The notes beneath the pieces are model-generated. The model searched no databases and had not been told where the DNA came from. It saw only the letters and a list, made by a program, of their open reading frames with translations. Below are positions 31,286-39,282 of a stretch of 40,769 nt of DNA, piece by piece; the first letter of the stretch is position 1; the number at the start of each line of letters is the position of its first letter. Origin of the DNA: Candidatus Hydrogenedentota bacterium (GTDB lineage: Bacteria > Hydrogenedentota > Hydrogenedentia > Hydrogenedentales > SLHB01); NCBI GenBank assembly GCA_016215105.1, contig JACRLJ010000154.1, positions 1 to 40,769 of the forward strand, written 5' to 3'. Position numbers and translations under genes: made by a program.

Positions 31286-32053
31286 ATGAATTCGATGCAT
31301 CTGGCAAATCAGAAGTGGTGGGATGCCGCGTCCGCGAATTGGGCGCGAGGCGCGGATTCGCGAGGCCTATGGCCGCGATGCCCGACGGAACCCGAATTGG
31401 CGCTGTGCCCGAAAGCTTTGGCGTATTTTGAAGACGCCACGGGTAAACGGGTGTGTGTTCTCGGTAGCGGGGACAACCAGGTTGTCTTCGCGCTAGCGGG
31501 GCTCGGCGTAGCAGTGACCTCCGTGGATATTTCGCAAAAACAACTGGACGTTGCGGCGCGTCGCGCGAAGGAACTCGGACTTTCGATCTCCTTCCAACAG
31601 GCGGACGTGACCGATCTCTCCGCGTTTGCCAACGATGCGTTCGACTCCGTCTATACGGGGGGACACGTTGCCGTGTGGGTTTCCGACTTGCAGATGTACT
31701 ATTCGGAGGCCGTGCGTATCTTAAGACCGGGCGGTTTCTTCATTGTGGACGAGTATCACCCCTTTCGGAGACTTTGGAAAAACTCGCGCGACGCCCTAGT
31801 CGTCGAAAACCCCTATTTCGAAAGGGGCCCGTTCGAGTATGAAGAAAGCGCCGCGATCCTCCAGCCGGAACCGGGGCCGTGGAAGACCTACGAATTCCAT
31901 TGGACCGTTAGCGACTATATGAACGCCGTCTTAAAGACGGGATGTTCGCTTGAATTGGTGGACGAGTACGGCGAAGACGTCGAACGGGAAGGCGCTCCCC
32001 TTCACGGTCTACCCGAATTCCTCCTGATCGTTGGCCAGAAACCGGTCAGGTAA
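31286..32053 (+). CDS. class I SAM-dependent methyltransferase
   Basis: 255-residue protein with the seven-strand SAM fold. The N-terminal helix reads NQKWWDAASANWARG. Motif I is RVCVLGSGDNQVVFALAGLG (55-74), with Ser-Gly-Asp in place of the common Gly-Cys-Gly. Asp81 follows in VTSVDIS, FQQADVTDLS comes next, and EAVRILRPGGFFIVDEYHPF is the usual post-motif strand, ending in a long insertion with FEYEESAAIL. The start at 31286 (MNSMHL) has AGGGG 11 bases upstream; a TTG at 31223 or an ATG at 31262 are alternatives. The substrate is unknown. It lies between the SDR and the MBL-fold gene on the same strand, so it could modify an intermediate of the same unknown pathway. Confidence 0.85.
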   Translation: MNSMHLANQKWWDAASANWARGADSRGLWPRCPTEPELALCPKALAYFEDATGKRVCVLGSGDNQVVFALAGLGVAVTSVDISQKQLDVAARRAKELGLSISFQQADVTDLSAFANDAFDSVYTGGHVAVWVSDLQMYYSEAVRILRPGGFFIVDEYHPFRRLWKNSRDALVVENPYFERGPFEYEESAAILQPEPGPWKTYEFHWTVSDYMNAVLKTGCSLELVDEYGEDVEREGAPLHGLPEFLLIVGQKPVR

Positions 32054-32141
32054 ATCGGAGCTCCACATCTTGGAGGTCGATCAAACTACCGCGTCTGTAC
32101 AGCGCATCGTTACTTAGCTTCATAACGTACAAGGAACAATC

Positions 32142-32915
32142 ATGACGTATTCATTGCGCGTGTTGTACGGCGCCCGGCAAAAGTCGCCGAGTTGCGTGTG
32201 GTACTACATCGGCAAGATTGGCGAGTGGCGCGACCTGTACTTCTACTACTGGCTAATCCAAGGGAACGGGCACGTGGTATTGGTGGATACCGGCGTTCCG
32301 CTCAACAAGCCCGAAGACTTCGACATCTTGAATCGCAGCCACCAGTACGTCCACAAAGACTGCGGACATCCGCGCGAATACGTCATCGAGCCACAGGATG
32401 CGCTCGCCAAAGTCGGATTGACGCCCGCCGACGTGACCAAAGTGTTCATTACCTCGACTTCCTCCTACGCCACAGGCAACATCGAACTGTTCACGAACGC
32501 CGACGTGTATGTTTCGCGGCTGGGCTGGGAGAATGTCACCAAGGGCGACACCATGGGCTTGTACGAAAACCGGGTGTTCTTTCCCAAGGCGACAATGGCC
32601 TACTTGCAGGGGCCGGGCAAGGCGAAACTGCATCTCGTGGACGACGAGGAAATCCTGCCGGGGCTCCGGTTTTGGTGGACCGGCGTACACCATCGCGGTT
32701 CCATGGCGGTTACCGTACAAACCGCCAAAGGCAAAGTGAATTTTGCGGACGCCGCGTTTGTTTACGAGAACCTGCAAGAAAAACGCCCCATCGGGTGTAT
32801 CGAGAGTATGGAAGAATGGAACACCGTCTACCCCAGGTTGATGGACGCCGATCTGGTCCTCCCGTTCCACGATTCCCGCCTTCTGGAGAACTATCCGGAC
32901 GGTGTGATCGCGTAG
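32142..32915 (+). CDS. metallo-beta-lactamase-fold protein lacking the HxHxDH metal motif
   Basis: 257-residue protein that aligns with the lactonase-like branch of the MBL superfamily: VVLVDTGVP (45-53), VTKVFIT (98-104), a GVHHRGSMAV block (181-190), FADAAFVYE (201-209) and LPFHDSRL (240-247). The metal-binding signature after strand 'FIT' should read THxHxDHxGN; here residues 104-113 are TSTSSYATGN, so all three His and the Asp are replaced. The later His183/184, Asp203 and His243 remain. A classical two-metal hydrolase is thus unlikely; the protein may bind one metal, or act without hydrolysis. The gene has AAGGAAC upstream of its ATG and follows the methyltransferase after 88 bases. Confidence 0.82.
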   Translation: MTYSLRVLYGARQKSPSCVWYYIGKIGEWRDLYFYYWLIQGNGHVVLVDTGVPLNKPEDFDILNRSHQYVHKDCGHPREYVIEPQDALAKVGLTPADVTKVFITSTSSYATGNIELFTNADVYVSRLGWENVTKGDTMGLYENRVFFPKATMAYLQGPGKAKLHLVDDEEILPGLRFWWTGVHHRGSMAVTVQTAKGKVNFADAAFVYENLQEKRPIGCIESMEEWNTVYPRLMDADLVLPFHDSRLLENYPDGVIA

Positions 32916-32963
32916 AACGAGTGACTCGCAAAGGTATCGATCTATTCCAATGGCCTTGATACT

Positions 32964-33200
32964 CTCTTAGCCCCGGAAGGCGCGCCCGAAGGTAGCGGGA
33001 GGACTGCGAACATCACGCGAACGAACGTTCTCTTAGCCCCGGAACGAGCGCAAGAAGGTAGCGGCAGGTACGTGTGCGAACGCCACGCGAGCCAGCCTTC
33101 TCTTAGCCCCGGATGGGGCGCAAGAAGGTAGCCCATGGCGTGAGCCATGGGACGCGAAGCAAGACCAAACATCGGGTAGCCCAGGATGGGGCGTAAGAAA
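32964..33200 (+). repeat. tandem array of AGCCCCGG two-hairpin units (3 copies plus a partial)
   Basis: Units start with CTCTTAGCCCC at 32964, 33030 and 33100 (periods 66 and 70); a shortened copy starts near 33178. The linker CGCAAGAAGGTAG matches that of the array at 3661. The best-formed second hairpin is CCCATGGC (33132-33139) GTGA GCCATGGG (33144-33151): same GTGA loop as at 3691 but a different stem. The first two units lack a perfect second stem. The array fills most of the gap between the MBL-fold gene and the aminopeptidase. Confidence 0.82.
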
Positions 33201-33345
33201 CCCCGCGCCGACGCGATGGCCTCGATGACCGTTCTTCCGGGGTCTCCCGTTCGCCATTGTGACATGTTCGATTTCAATGCGGTATAACATGCGTCAAACG
33301 TAAACACACGGTCTTAGACGGTAACTGTATAAGGAGTCCATCTTC

Positions 33346-34404
33346 ATGCGCCACGAGTCGCTAAACTTTCTCAAGAAATTGGTTACCACGCCCAGCCCGT
33401 CCGGGTTCGAGGAGCGCGTGCAAAAACTCTGCCGCGACTATGTGAAGCCCTATGTGAATGAGATTCACAAGGACGTACACGGCAACCAATATGCGGTGCG
33501 CAACCCGAAGGGGAAGCTCCGCGTGATGCTCGCGGGCCACGTCGATGAGATCGCGCTGATGATCAACCATATCGACGACAAAGGGTTCCTGGGCTTTGTC
33601 GCCATCGGTGGCGTGGACGAGGCGATCCTCGGCGGGCAGCGCGTGCAGGTGCACAGCGAGAAGGGAGCCGTGCCCGGCGTCATCGGGCGCAAGGCGATTC
33701 ACCTGACCGATACCGAAGATCGCGGCAAAGCGTACAAAATGCACCAAATGTGGGTGGACATCGGCGCGAAAGACAAGAAGGACGCCGAGAAAGTGGTCTC
33801 GATCGGCGACCCAATCACCATCGATGTTGGTTTCCTTGAGTTGCGGGATAACAAGGTCGTCGCGCGCGCCATGGACGACCGCATTGGCGCGTTTGTGATT
33901 CTCGAAGCGATACGCCTCCTCGATAAGCGGAAGATCGACTGCGCGGTGTACTGCGTGACCACGGTACAAGAGGAGATCGGTCTGCGCGGCGCCACCACCA
34001 GCGCCTACGGCGTCGAACCCCACGTGGGCCTGGCCGTGGACGTGGGTTTCGCCACCGACCACCCGAACGGCGACTCCCGGCGCCACGGCGAAGGTTCCAT
34101 CAACAAAGGCCCCATCCTCCACCGCGGTCCCAACATCAATACCGTGCTAGGCCGCCAACTGATCAGCGTCGCCAAGGCCAAGAAGATCCCCTACCAACTC
34201 GCCGCCGCTCCGCGCGGCACCGGCACCGACGCCAACGCCATGCAACTCAGCCGAGGCGGCGTCGCGACAGCGCTACTTAGCATCCCGAACCGCTACATGC
34301 ACTCCCCAGTAGAGCTGGTGTCGCTAACCGACGTCGAGCACGCCGCGCAACTCATCGCGGAATGGATCTGTACGCTGAAGCCAACCATAAGCTTCATCCC
34401 GTAA
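33346..34404 (+). CDS. M42 family metallo-aminopeptidase/glutamyl aminopeptidase
   Basis: Cytoplasmic di-metal peptidase of 352 residues that trims short peptides, usually as a large tetrahedral dodecamer. Metal ligands and catalytic residues are in place: His65 and Asp67 (LAGHVDEIA), Asp177 (ARAMDDRIG), Glu209 and Glu210 (VQEEIG), Asp232 (VDVGFATD) and His319 (YMHSP). An insertion around residue 96-165 forms the usual beta-barrel domain. AAGGAG at 33331-33336 sets the start. It stands alone after a repeat array. Some homologues are annotated as endoglucanase-like (CelM/FrvX), but the fold and residues are those of peptidases. Confidence 0.94.
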   Translation: MRHESLNFLKKLVTTPSPSGFEERVQKLCRDYVKPYVNEIHKDVHGNQYAVRNPKGKLRVMLAGHVDEIALMINHIDDKGFLGFVAIGGVDEAILGGQRVQVHSEKGAVPGVIGRKAIHLTDTEDRGKAYKMHQMWVDIGAKDKKDAEKVVSIGDPITIDVGFLELRDNKVVARAMDDRIGAFVILEAIRLLDKRKIDCAVYCVTTVQEEIGLRGATTSAYGVEPHVGLAVDVGFATDHPNGDSRRHGEGSINKGPILHRGPNINTVLGRQLISVAKAKKIPYQLAAAPRGTGTDANAMQLSRGGVATALLSIPNRYMHSPVELVSLTDVEHAAQLIAEWICTLKPTISFIP

Positions 34405-34446
34405 GCCAGAATTAAGAGACCTACGCGGAACCCGCGTCCGGGCGAA

Positions 34447-34473
34447 TGGGAGGGCGGCTGTCCCCAGCCGCCG
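34447..34473. terminator. GGGAGGG-type hairpin after the aminopeptidase gene
   Basis: Perfect 8-bp stem GGCGGCTG (34452-34459) / CAGCCGCC (34464-34471) with loop TCCC, preceded by GGGAG. It is a family member with the same flank and loop type as 2420 and 40510. It may end transcription of the peptidase gene, although no T-run follows. Confidence 0.6.
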
Positions 34474-34536
34474 GTTCTGACATGCGCGAGCGCAACCTTT
34501 TACGTCAATCCGGGGATCTTACCTACGGTATAATAA

Positions 34537-34588
34537 CTCAGACAACCGGACAGTCAAGTAGCTGGACCAAAAGGTTATAATGTCTGAG
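34537..34588. promoter_or_regulatory. inverted repeat CTCAGACA / TGTCTGAG next to TATAAT boxes
   Basis: Perfect 8-bp inverted repeat (34537-34544 and 34581-34588) with 36 bases between. A TATAAT lies directly left of the first arm (34529-34534) and another overlaps the second (34576-34581). Neither has a good -35. It precedes the orphan secreted gene by about 50 bases and may be its promoter/operator. Confidence 0.4.
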
Positions 34589-34632
34589 CGCAACGGAGTT
34601 CAGTTCGTGGGGCTCCGCGAAAGGGGTGTGGT

Positions 34633-35514
34633 ATGAGGAACCGGTGGGTAACCCTAGGTATCTGTTTAGGCATGGGCGTGGCTAGTTCCGCCGCCTATCT
34701 CGACAAAGCCAATGCCGCGGAACTAATCTTCGAACCCAACCTCACTGCGGTACAACAAAAGGTTCGAGATATCATTGCCAAGACGGAGGAGCGACCCGAG
34801 TTCAAGGCTACCACGCCCCTGGAACGTATCGAATTCCTGGTAGTTCAACAGGAGCGGAATCTGGTTCCTGCCCCTGAGATAACGGGACCGGGAACGCCTT
34901 GCTACCTAGCGCACGCCATCGCGCACCGGAACTGGTGGAAAGATTCGCGTGACTATCTCATCGTCCTTCTGGCGGAAGCACAAGACTGGACACCAATACT
35001 GATCTTTCGGAGCGAACACCTCGAATTCAATCTCGTTGATCTGCGGGACTGGATGAAATACGGTGAGGACCCGCACGCTGAATACCGTGGCGTTCGTACG
35101 CTGAAGATCGAAGAAGGGTCCTATCACATGAGCACCGAGAAAAGGCTCTCCCTGTGGCGGTACGACCCGGGCAAGCGAACCCTCTATTCGATCCTTAGTT
35201 TAGTAACCGAGTTTACGGTAGGTAGATGCACACCTTACGAAGAATTTAAGAGCACGGCCTCGTTCCAGAAGAACAACACGAAGTCGCTACCGTGGTTAGA
35301 TGACGTGATCCTGACAACGGACTGGTATGCCGACGGATTCTGTGACGCGAACGGCAATCCGCTGGCGCCGGAAAAATCACGGGTTGACCAGCGGAAGTCC
35401 ATATTTCATTGGAATGGAACGAAGTACGAAGGGGAGATAGACCTGCCCGAGCAAGGCAAGAAATGCTGGGCCTCCCACCAAAATGCGTGGCTCCCAGGTA
35501 AGGTCGATCCGTAA
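34633..35514 (+). CDS. hypothetical secreted protein
   Basis: 293 residues; I do not recognise the family. A hydrophobic start (WVTLGICLGMGVASSAAYL) followed by KANAAEL looks like a signal peptide with cleavage after ANA. The mature part is mixed alpha/beta, rich in Trp and charged residues, with a few cysteines (Cys in GTPCYLAHAIAHRNWW, VGRCTPYEEF, DGFCDANGNP, GKKCWASHQN) that could form disulfides outside the cell. The ATG at 34633 follows GAAAGGGGTG. It is less GC-rich than the neighbours, and the DUF2442 gene follows after about 100 bases. Both could be recent arrivals, but there is no mobile element to prove it. Confidence 0.6.
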   Translation: MRNRWVTLGICLGMGVASSAAYLDKANAAELIFEPNLTAVQQKVRDIIAKTEERPEFKATTPLERIEFLVVQQERNLVPAPEITGPGTPCYLAHAIAHRNWWKDSRDYLIVLLAEAQDWTPILIFRSEHLEFNLVDLRDWMKYGEDPHAEYRGVRTLKIEEGSYHMSTEKRLSLWRYDPGKRTLYSILSLVTEFTVGRCTPYEEFKSTASFQKNNTKSLPWLDDVILTTDWYADGFCDANGNPLAPEKSRVDQRKSIFHWNGTKYEGEIDLPEQGKKCWASHQNAWLPGKVDP

Positions 35515-35616
35515 GGGACCTCGTGACAACTGCCGCCCGTGGGCGATCTCGCACGTTATTGGAGCGCGTTCAACAGCGACTGCTGCTGGCCCACGTTGCG
35601 CCACTGGAGTAACGCT

Positions 35617-35889
35617 ATGATACTGCACGTTGTCGAAGCGAAGTACGAGCGTGATTACGTGATTCACCTGAGATTCAATGATGGCGCAGAGGGTTACGTT
35701 GATCTTGCGGATGAACTGCACGGGGAAATGTTTGCCCCTTTGAAAGACAAGGAGAAGTTCAAAGCATTTCAGGTAGATCCAGAACTCGAAACCATTGTGT
35801 GGAATAACGGGGCTGACCTAGCGCCGGAGTTTCTGCACGACCGCCTGCTCGTGCTGGCCGAAGGAGCACATTTAGGCCACGCAACATAG
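35617..35889 (+). CDS. DUF2442 domain protein
   Basis: 90-residue protein with the DUF2442 pattern: VVEAKYERDYVIHLRFNDGAEGYVDLADEL, a central APLKDKEKFKAFQVDPELETIVWNNGADLAPEFLHD strand-turn-strand, and a short C-terminus. These proteins often pair with DUF4160 in what has been taken for a toxin-antitoxin-like unit, or stand alone; function is unproven. The start at 35617 has GGAG eight bases upstream. A longer in-frame start (35539) would add residues unlike the family. The upstream 100 bases do not encode a recognisable DUF4160 partner. Confidence 0.78.
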   Translation: MILHVVEAKYERDYVIHLRFNDGAEGYVDLADELHGEMFAPLKDKEKFKAFQVDPELETIVWNNGADLAPEFLHDRLLVLAEGAHLGHAT

Positions 35890-35927
35890 TCCGACGGCAG
35901 ACGTACCACGCAGCCGGATAGACGAAT

Positions 35928-36653
35928 TCAGTCTTTCCCTAACCTGCCAGTCTTCTTGAGCACGCGGGCGCCGACGTACGCGATGGTTAGAGGGGTGAGC
36001 ACGATGGCCACGGTGATGATGCGGTGCTTGGTGAACTTGAGGCCGTAGTGGACGTATTGCTCCCACCAGTACAGAGCCGCCGCGCACACGATCCACACGA
36101 AGGTGCTGCCGTATTCCTTGCGGATGAGCCGTTGCCAGTCGAAGTGCATTCCTTCGATCGACTTGCCGAGGCCCGCGAAGCGCGGTATGAAGCGCGGGAC
36201 GCGTTCGCAGTAGTCGTCGTACTGCGCGCCAAACTTCGTGCGCAGGAAGTCCTCTTCCGCGGCGGTGATGGCTAAGTAGGCGAACAGGTAGAACGCGCCG
36301 CCGATGGCGATCACCCACGGCGATCCTTGAATCACGATCAGCCCCGCGAGAATGAGCAGGTTGCCCACATAAAGCGGATTTCTCGAGTGGTTGAAGAAGC
36401 CCTCGGTCACCAGGGTGTCCGCGTACACTTGCTTATTCTTGCCGCCGCGCTTCACGTAGGCGTATCCGATGACCGCCGCCCGCAACGCTTGCCCGGCGAC
36501 GGCCAGTGCAAGGCCCAACGCGTCCGTGACGCGATCGTATTCGCGCACACCCATCGGATACGCGGGTTTGAAGCCGACCGCGAGGATGACAAAAATCAGC
36601 GGGAACAGAAAATCCCGGTAGCGAAAAAAGAAGTTGCCGAAACGAATCATCAT
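35928..36653 (-). CDS. ICMT/PEMT-like integral membrane methyltransferase
   Basis: 241-residue membrane protein with five or so helices. The conserved SAM-binding block of the isoprenylcysteine carboxyl methyltransferase-type family is present: LVTEGFFNHSRNPLYVGNLLILAGL (about 81-105), followed by the AEEDFLRTKFGAQYDDYCERVPRFIP C-terminal segment (about 132-157). Bacterial members methylate unknown lipids or small molecules; isoprenylcysteine substrates are not expected. Two extra C-terminal membrane helices follow the usual core. It lies 58 bases downstream of cmoA on the same strand, which may mean cotranscription and perhaps use of the unusual SAM derivative made by CmoA; that is inference only. 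The start is the first of two adjacent ATGs. Confidence 0.82.
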   Translation of the reverse strand: MMIRFGNFFFRYRDFLFPLIFVILAVGFKPAYPMGVREYDRVTDALGLALAVAGQALRAAVIGYAYVKRGGKNKQVYADTLVTEGFFNHSRNPLYVGNLLILAGLIVIQGSPWVIAIGGAFYLFAYLAITAAEEDFLRTKFGAQYDDYCERVPRFIPRFAGLGKSIEGMHFDWQRLIRKEYGSTFVWIVCAAALYWWEQYVHYGLKFTKHRIITVAIVLTPLTIAYVGARVLKKTGRLGKD

Positions 36654-36711
36654 GGTGTTGGCGTGGACTTTCCTCGTAAAGAAGAACGCTGCGCAGTAAA
36701 AGGCTGCGCCG

Positions 36712-37476
36712 TCATTTGATGGCGACGATGCCGCAGAAGTTGTACCACTTGAAGAACGTGTCGATCTGCTGGAAACCGACCTTGCGAAGCAGTTGCAGAT
36801 TCTCGGTGTGGTGATACGGGATGAGCACGTTCTCGAGGGCTTCGCGCTTTTGCGCTATCTCGAGTTCGCTGTATCCGTTGCGCTTCTTGTACTCGTAATA
36901 GTGCTTGATGAACAGCCGGTTGAACGTGGAATTCTCGCCCAAGACTTTCTCGACGATAATTAGCGCGCCGCGCTCGTTCATGCCTTTGTAGATGCTTTCC
37001 AGCAGCACCTCGCGGTGCATGGGCCGAATGAACTGGAGCGTAAGCGTCATAAACACGACGCTCGCGTTCGTCAGTTCGATTCCCTGGTTCAAATCGCTTA
37101 CGCGGAGCTCGTACTCGTGCTTAAAACCGGAGTCTTTGAGCTTGGCGCGCGCCCGATCCAGCATCTGCTCCGACGAATCGAGCCCCACGAAGCGGAGACG
37201 AACGTCGGGCGGCAACAGCGGGGCCACTTGGAGAAACGTGTTGCAGGTCGAACACCCCAGATCGTACATGCTCGTCCCGCTCGCCGCGAAGTCCACCGCC
37301 AGTTCGGCGGTCATCCGCTGGATTTCACCATAAAACGGCACCGAACGATTCAGCATGTCATCAAAGACCGCTGTCGTCTCCTTGCCGAAGTTGAAATCCT
37401 CGACGCGCTGCTTGCGTTCGGAAAAGATCCGGTCCCGCTCAGCCGCGGACGGTGATTGATTGTCCGATTCGTTCAT
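36712..37476 (-). CDS. cmoA: carboxy-S-adenosyl-L-methionine synthase CmoA
   Basis: Makes carboxy-SAM from SAM and prephenate; CmoB then uses it to carboxymethylate hydroxyuridine at position 34 of tRNAs (cmo5U). The 254-residue protein follows E. coli CmoA block by block: FDDMLNRSVPFY (38-49), MYDLGCSTCNTFL (70-82), VGLDSSEQML, LTLQFI (145-150) and the hallmark NGYSELEIAQKREALENVL (200-218). Arg211 sits where E. coli Arg199 holds the carboxylate. It is longer at the N-terminus. GAAAGGAAC precedes the ATG at 37476. No cmoB is adjacent; an ICMT-like methyltransferase follows instead. It is divergent from the GT-C gene, sharing a 127-base control region with a TATAAT box at 37532-37527 on the minus strand. 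Confidence 0.9.
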   Translation of the reverse strand: MNESDNQSPSAAERDRIFSERKQRVEDFNFGKETTAVFDDMLNRSVPFYGEIQRMTAELAVDFAASGTSMYDLGCSTCNTFLQVAPLLPPDVRLRFVGLDSSEQMLDRARAKLKDSGFKHEYELRVSDLNQGIELTNASVVFMTLTLQFIRPMHREVLLESIYKGMNERGALIIVEKVLGENSTFNRLFIKHYYEYKKRNGYSELEIAQKREALENVLIPYHHTENLQLLRKVGFQQIDTFFKWYNFCGIVAIK

Positions 37477-37526
37477 TCTTGGAGTTCCTTTCCTGCCCGT
37501 GTGCCCGCGCCACGCGAACTCCCGGC

Positions 37527-37532
37527 ATTATA
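37527..37532 (-). promoter_or_regulatory. -10 box of the likely cmoA promoter
   Basis: TATAAT on the minus strand, about 50 bases upstream of the cmoA start, in the region shared with the divergent glycosyltransferase gene. The matching -35 (TTTCAA, 37555-37550, 17-base spacer) is poor, so strength is uncertain. Confidence 0.45.
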
Positions 37533-37603
37533 CAAAACGTGGCGCGGGGTTGAAAGCCACGTTTGCTCCGCGCCGCGCAGTACAGTACATTCTCCCCATC
37601 TCT

Positions 37604-39199
37604 ATGGAAACTTCTTCCGGACATAATCCGACTTGGGACCGCGTCGCCGTGTGTATGCTGGCGCTCTACGTGGTCGCTGCCGCGGCGCTGTTCACGCACT
37701 ATCAGTACCGGCTGAATCCGGACGGCGTGTCCTATGTCTCGATCGCCGAGAAATACGCGCGCGGCGACGCCCTGGGCGCGATTAACCGTCATTGGGCGCC
37801 GCTGCTGTCGTGGCTGACGGCCCCCGCGATCTATTTCGGCGTTCCCGGAGTAGCCGCCGCTAAGGTGTGGCTGCTCGTGGCCGGACTGGCGGCGCTCGCG
37901 GCGTTCGTTGTGCTCCTCCGTCAATTTGAGGTCACCGGCAGGCCCCGTGCGATTGCCCTGGCCTCCGCGTTGGTGTGCGCCCTGTCGTTTGCTCTCACAC
38001 TGGTCACGCCGGACGTGTTAACCGTCGCGCTGCTCGCCGTCTACTACTGCGTGATCTGGAGCTCGCGCTACACGGACTCCCGCTGGGCGGGAGCGCTGTG
38101 CGGATTGCTCGGCGCCCTTGCGTATCTAGCCAAGAACTACAACTTCTACTTCTTCTTCGCGCATTTTGCCGCCATGACCGCCTGGCTCCATCTCCGAAGC
38201 GCGACGCCCGGCGCCAAGCGGACCGTACTCCTCAACGCGGCCACCGGGTACGCCGTCTTCCTCGTCCTGTCCAGCGTATGGATAGGGATGATGGCGCACA
38301 AGTACGGCGAACTCACCATCGGTTCGGCCGGCAAGTACAACCTGCTCGCCTGGGGTCCGGATTCCAACGGTCAGCCCATGGACAACGGCGGGTTCCTCGC
38401 GCCGCCCAACCCGACTGCGGTAAGCATGTGGGAAGACCCCAGCTTGTACATGGACCGCATGAAACCTTGGAACCCGCTGGGGTCGTGGCGCGGCCTCAAA
38501 CATGCGCTGCTGACCACGCTCAAGAATGCCGGTCTTGCGCTAAGCAGCGGCGGTGTCATCTTCAGTGTCGTCTTGCTCGTGCTAGCCCGGCGGCGAAACG
38601 TGACGCTGGCGTCCAGGGTCTACTGGCTGATCCTGAGCGTGACGCTGTACGCCGCGGGTTATCTACCGCTCATCGTTGAAGACCGTTACTTGTGGAGCTC
38701 CAAGCTGCTCGGATTAGTCCTGTGCGCCGCGCTTCTCGGCGCCCTCGCCGCCCGGCGGATTGGGCCTGATCTGCGGCCACGCCGCTGGCCGTACGTGCTC
38801 TACCTGCTGATGTTCGTGTCGGCGCCGCTCGCCGGCCTCATCACCAATTGGAACGGCGCCAAGGAGTACTTCGATATCGCGCAGCGGCTGCGCTCCGAAT
38901 TCCACGTCCAAGGAAACATCGCGTCGAGCAGGGGAATGTGGCACCGATCGCTTCAGGCAGCCTACTACATGGACGCCCACTACTACGGGCAACCCGCGCC
39001 CGATATCGACGGCGCGGCGCTCGAAAAAGAGCTTGCCCACTTCGATATTGACTATTACTTTGTTTGGGCGCTGTGGGACCCCCTGTCCAACAAGATGGCG
39101 TTTCCCGCCACCGGCGCTCCCGCGAACCTGCCCGAAATCGCCCACGGCGCCATCCCCAACCTGCGCGTCTATGCCTGCAAGTCTTCTCCGGGTGGATAA
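37604..39199 (+). CDS. GT-C-type integral membrane glycosyltransferase-like protein
   Basis: 531-residue protein with about ten to twelve membrane segments. The first outside loop reads RLNPDGVSYVSIAEKYARGDALGAINRHWAPLLSWL, placing Asp40 where ArnT/PMT-type enzymes keep the catalytic acid, followed by the Trp-Ala-Pro loop. Such enzymes transfer sugars from polyprenyl phosphate donors to lipids or proteins in the periplasm. Segments include VAVCMLALYVVAAAALF, AALAAFVVLL, LAVYYCVIW, ATGYAVFLVLSSVWIG and a C-terminal soluble part after about 455. The start at 37604 is chosen because the upstream extension lacks character and would overlap cmoA; no good ribosome site is seen for it. The sugar and acceptor are unknown. 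Confidence 0.72.
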   Translation: METSSGHNPTWDRVAVCMLALYVVAAAALFTHYQYRLNPDGVSYVSIAEKYARGDALGAINRHWAPLLSWLTAPAIYFGVPGVAAAKVWLLVAGLAALAAFVVLLRQFEVTGRPRAIALASALVCALSFALTLVTPDVLTVALLAVYYCVIWSSRYTDSRWAGALCGLLGALAYLAKNYNFYFFFAHFAAMTAWLHLRSATPGAKRTVLLNAATGYAVFLVLSSVWIGMMAHKYGELTIGSAGKYNLLAWGPDSNGQPMDNGGFLAPPNPTAVSMWEDPSLYMDRMKPWNPLGSWRGLKHALLTTLKNAGLALSSGGVIFSVVLLVLARRRNVTLASRVYWLILSVTLYAAGYLPLIVEDRYLWSSKLLGLVLCAALLGALAARRIGPDLRPRRWPYVLYLLMFVSAPLAGLITNWNGAKEYFDIAQRLRSEFHVQGNIASSRGMWHRSLQAAYYMDAHYYGQPAPDIDGAALEKELAHFDIDYYFVWALWDPLSNKMAFPATGAPANLPEIAHGAIPNLRVYACKSSPGG

Positions 39200-39282
39200 C
39201 AGGCGCCCCTTGCCTGTACCCTTTCGTACGGAGAATTGGCCTTTGTTTTGCGCACTGGAAAACACATTACGGGAGAAGTCCA

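Noticed and set aside
35539-35616. DUF4160 partner or longer DUF2442 start
   Set aside because: Neither the added residues nor the other frames match DUF4160; GGAG supports the start at 35617.
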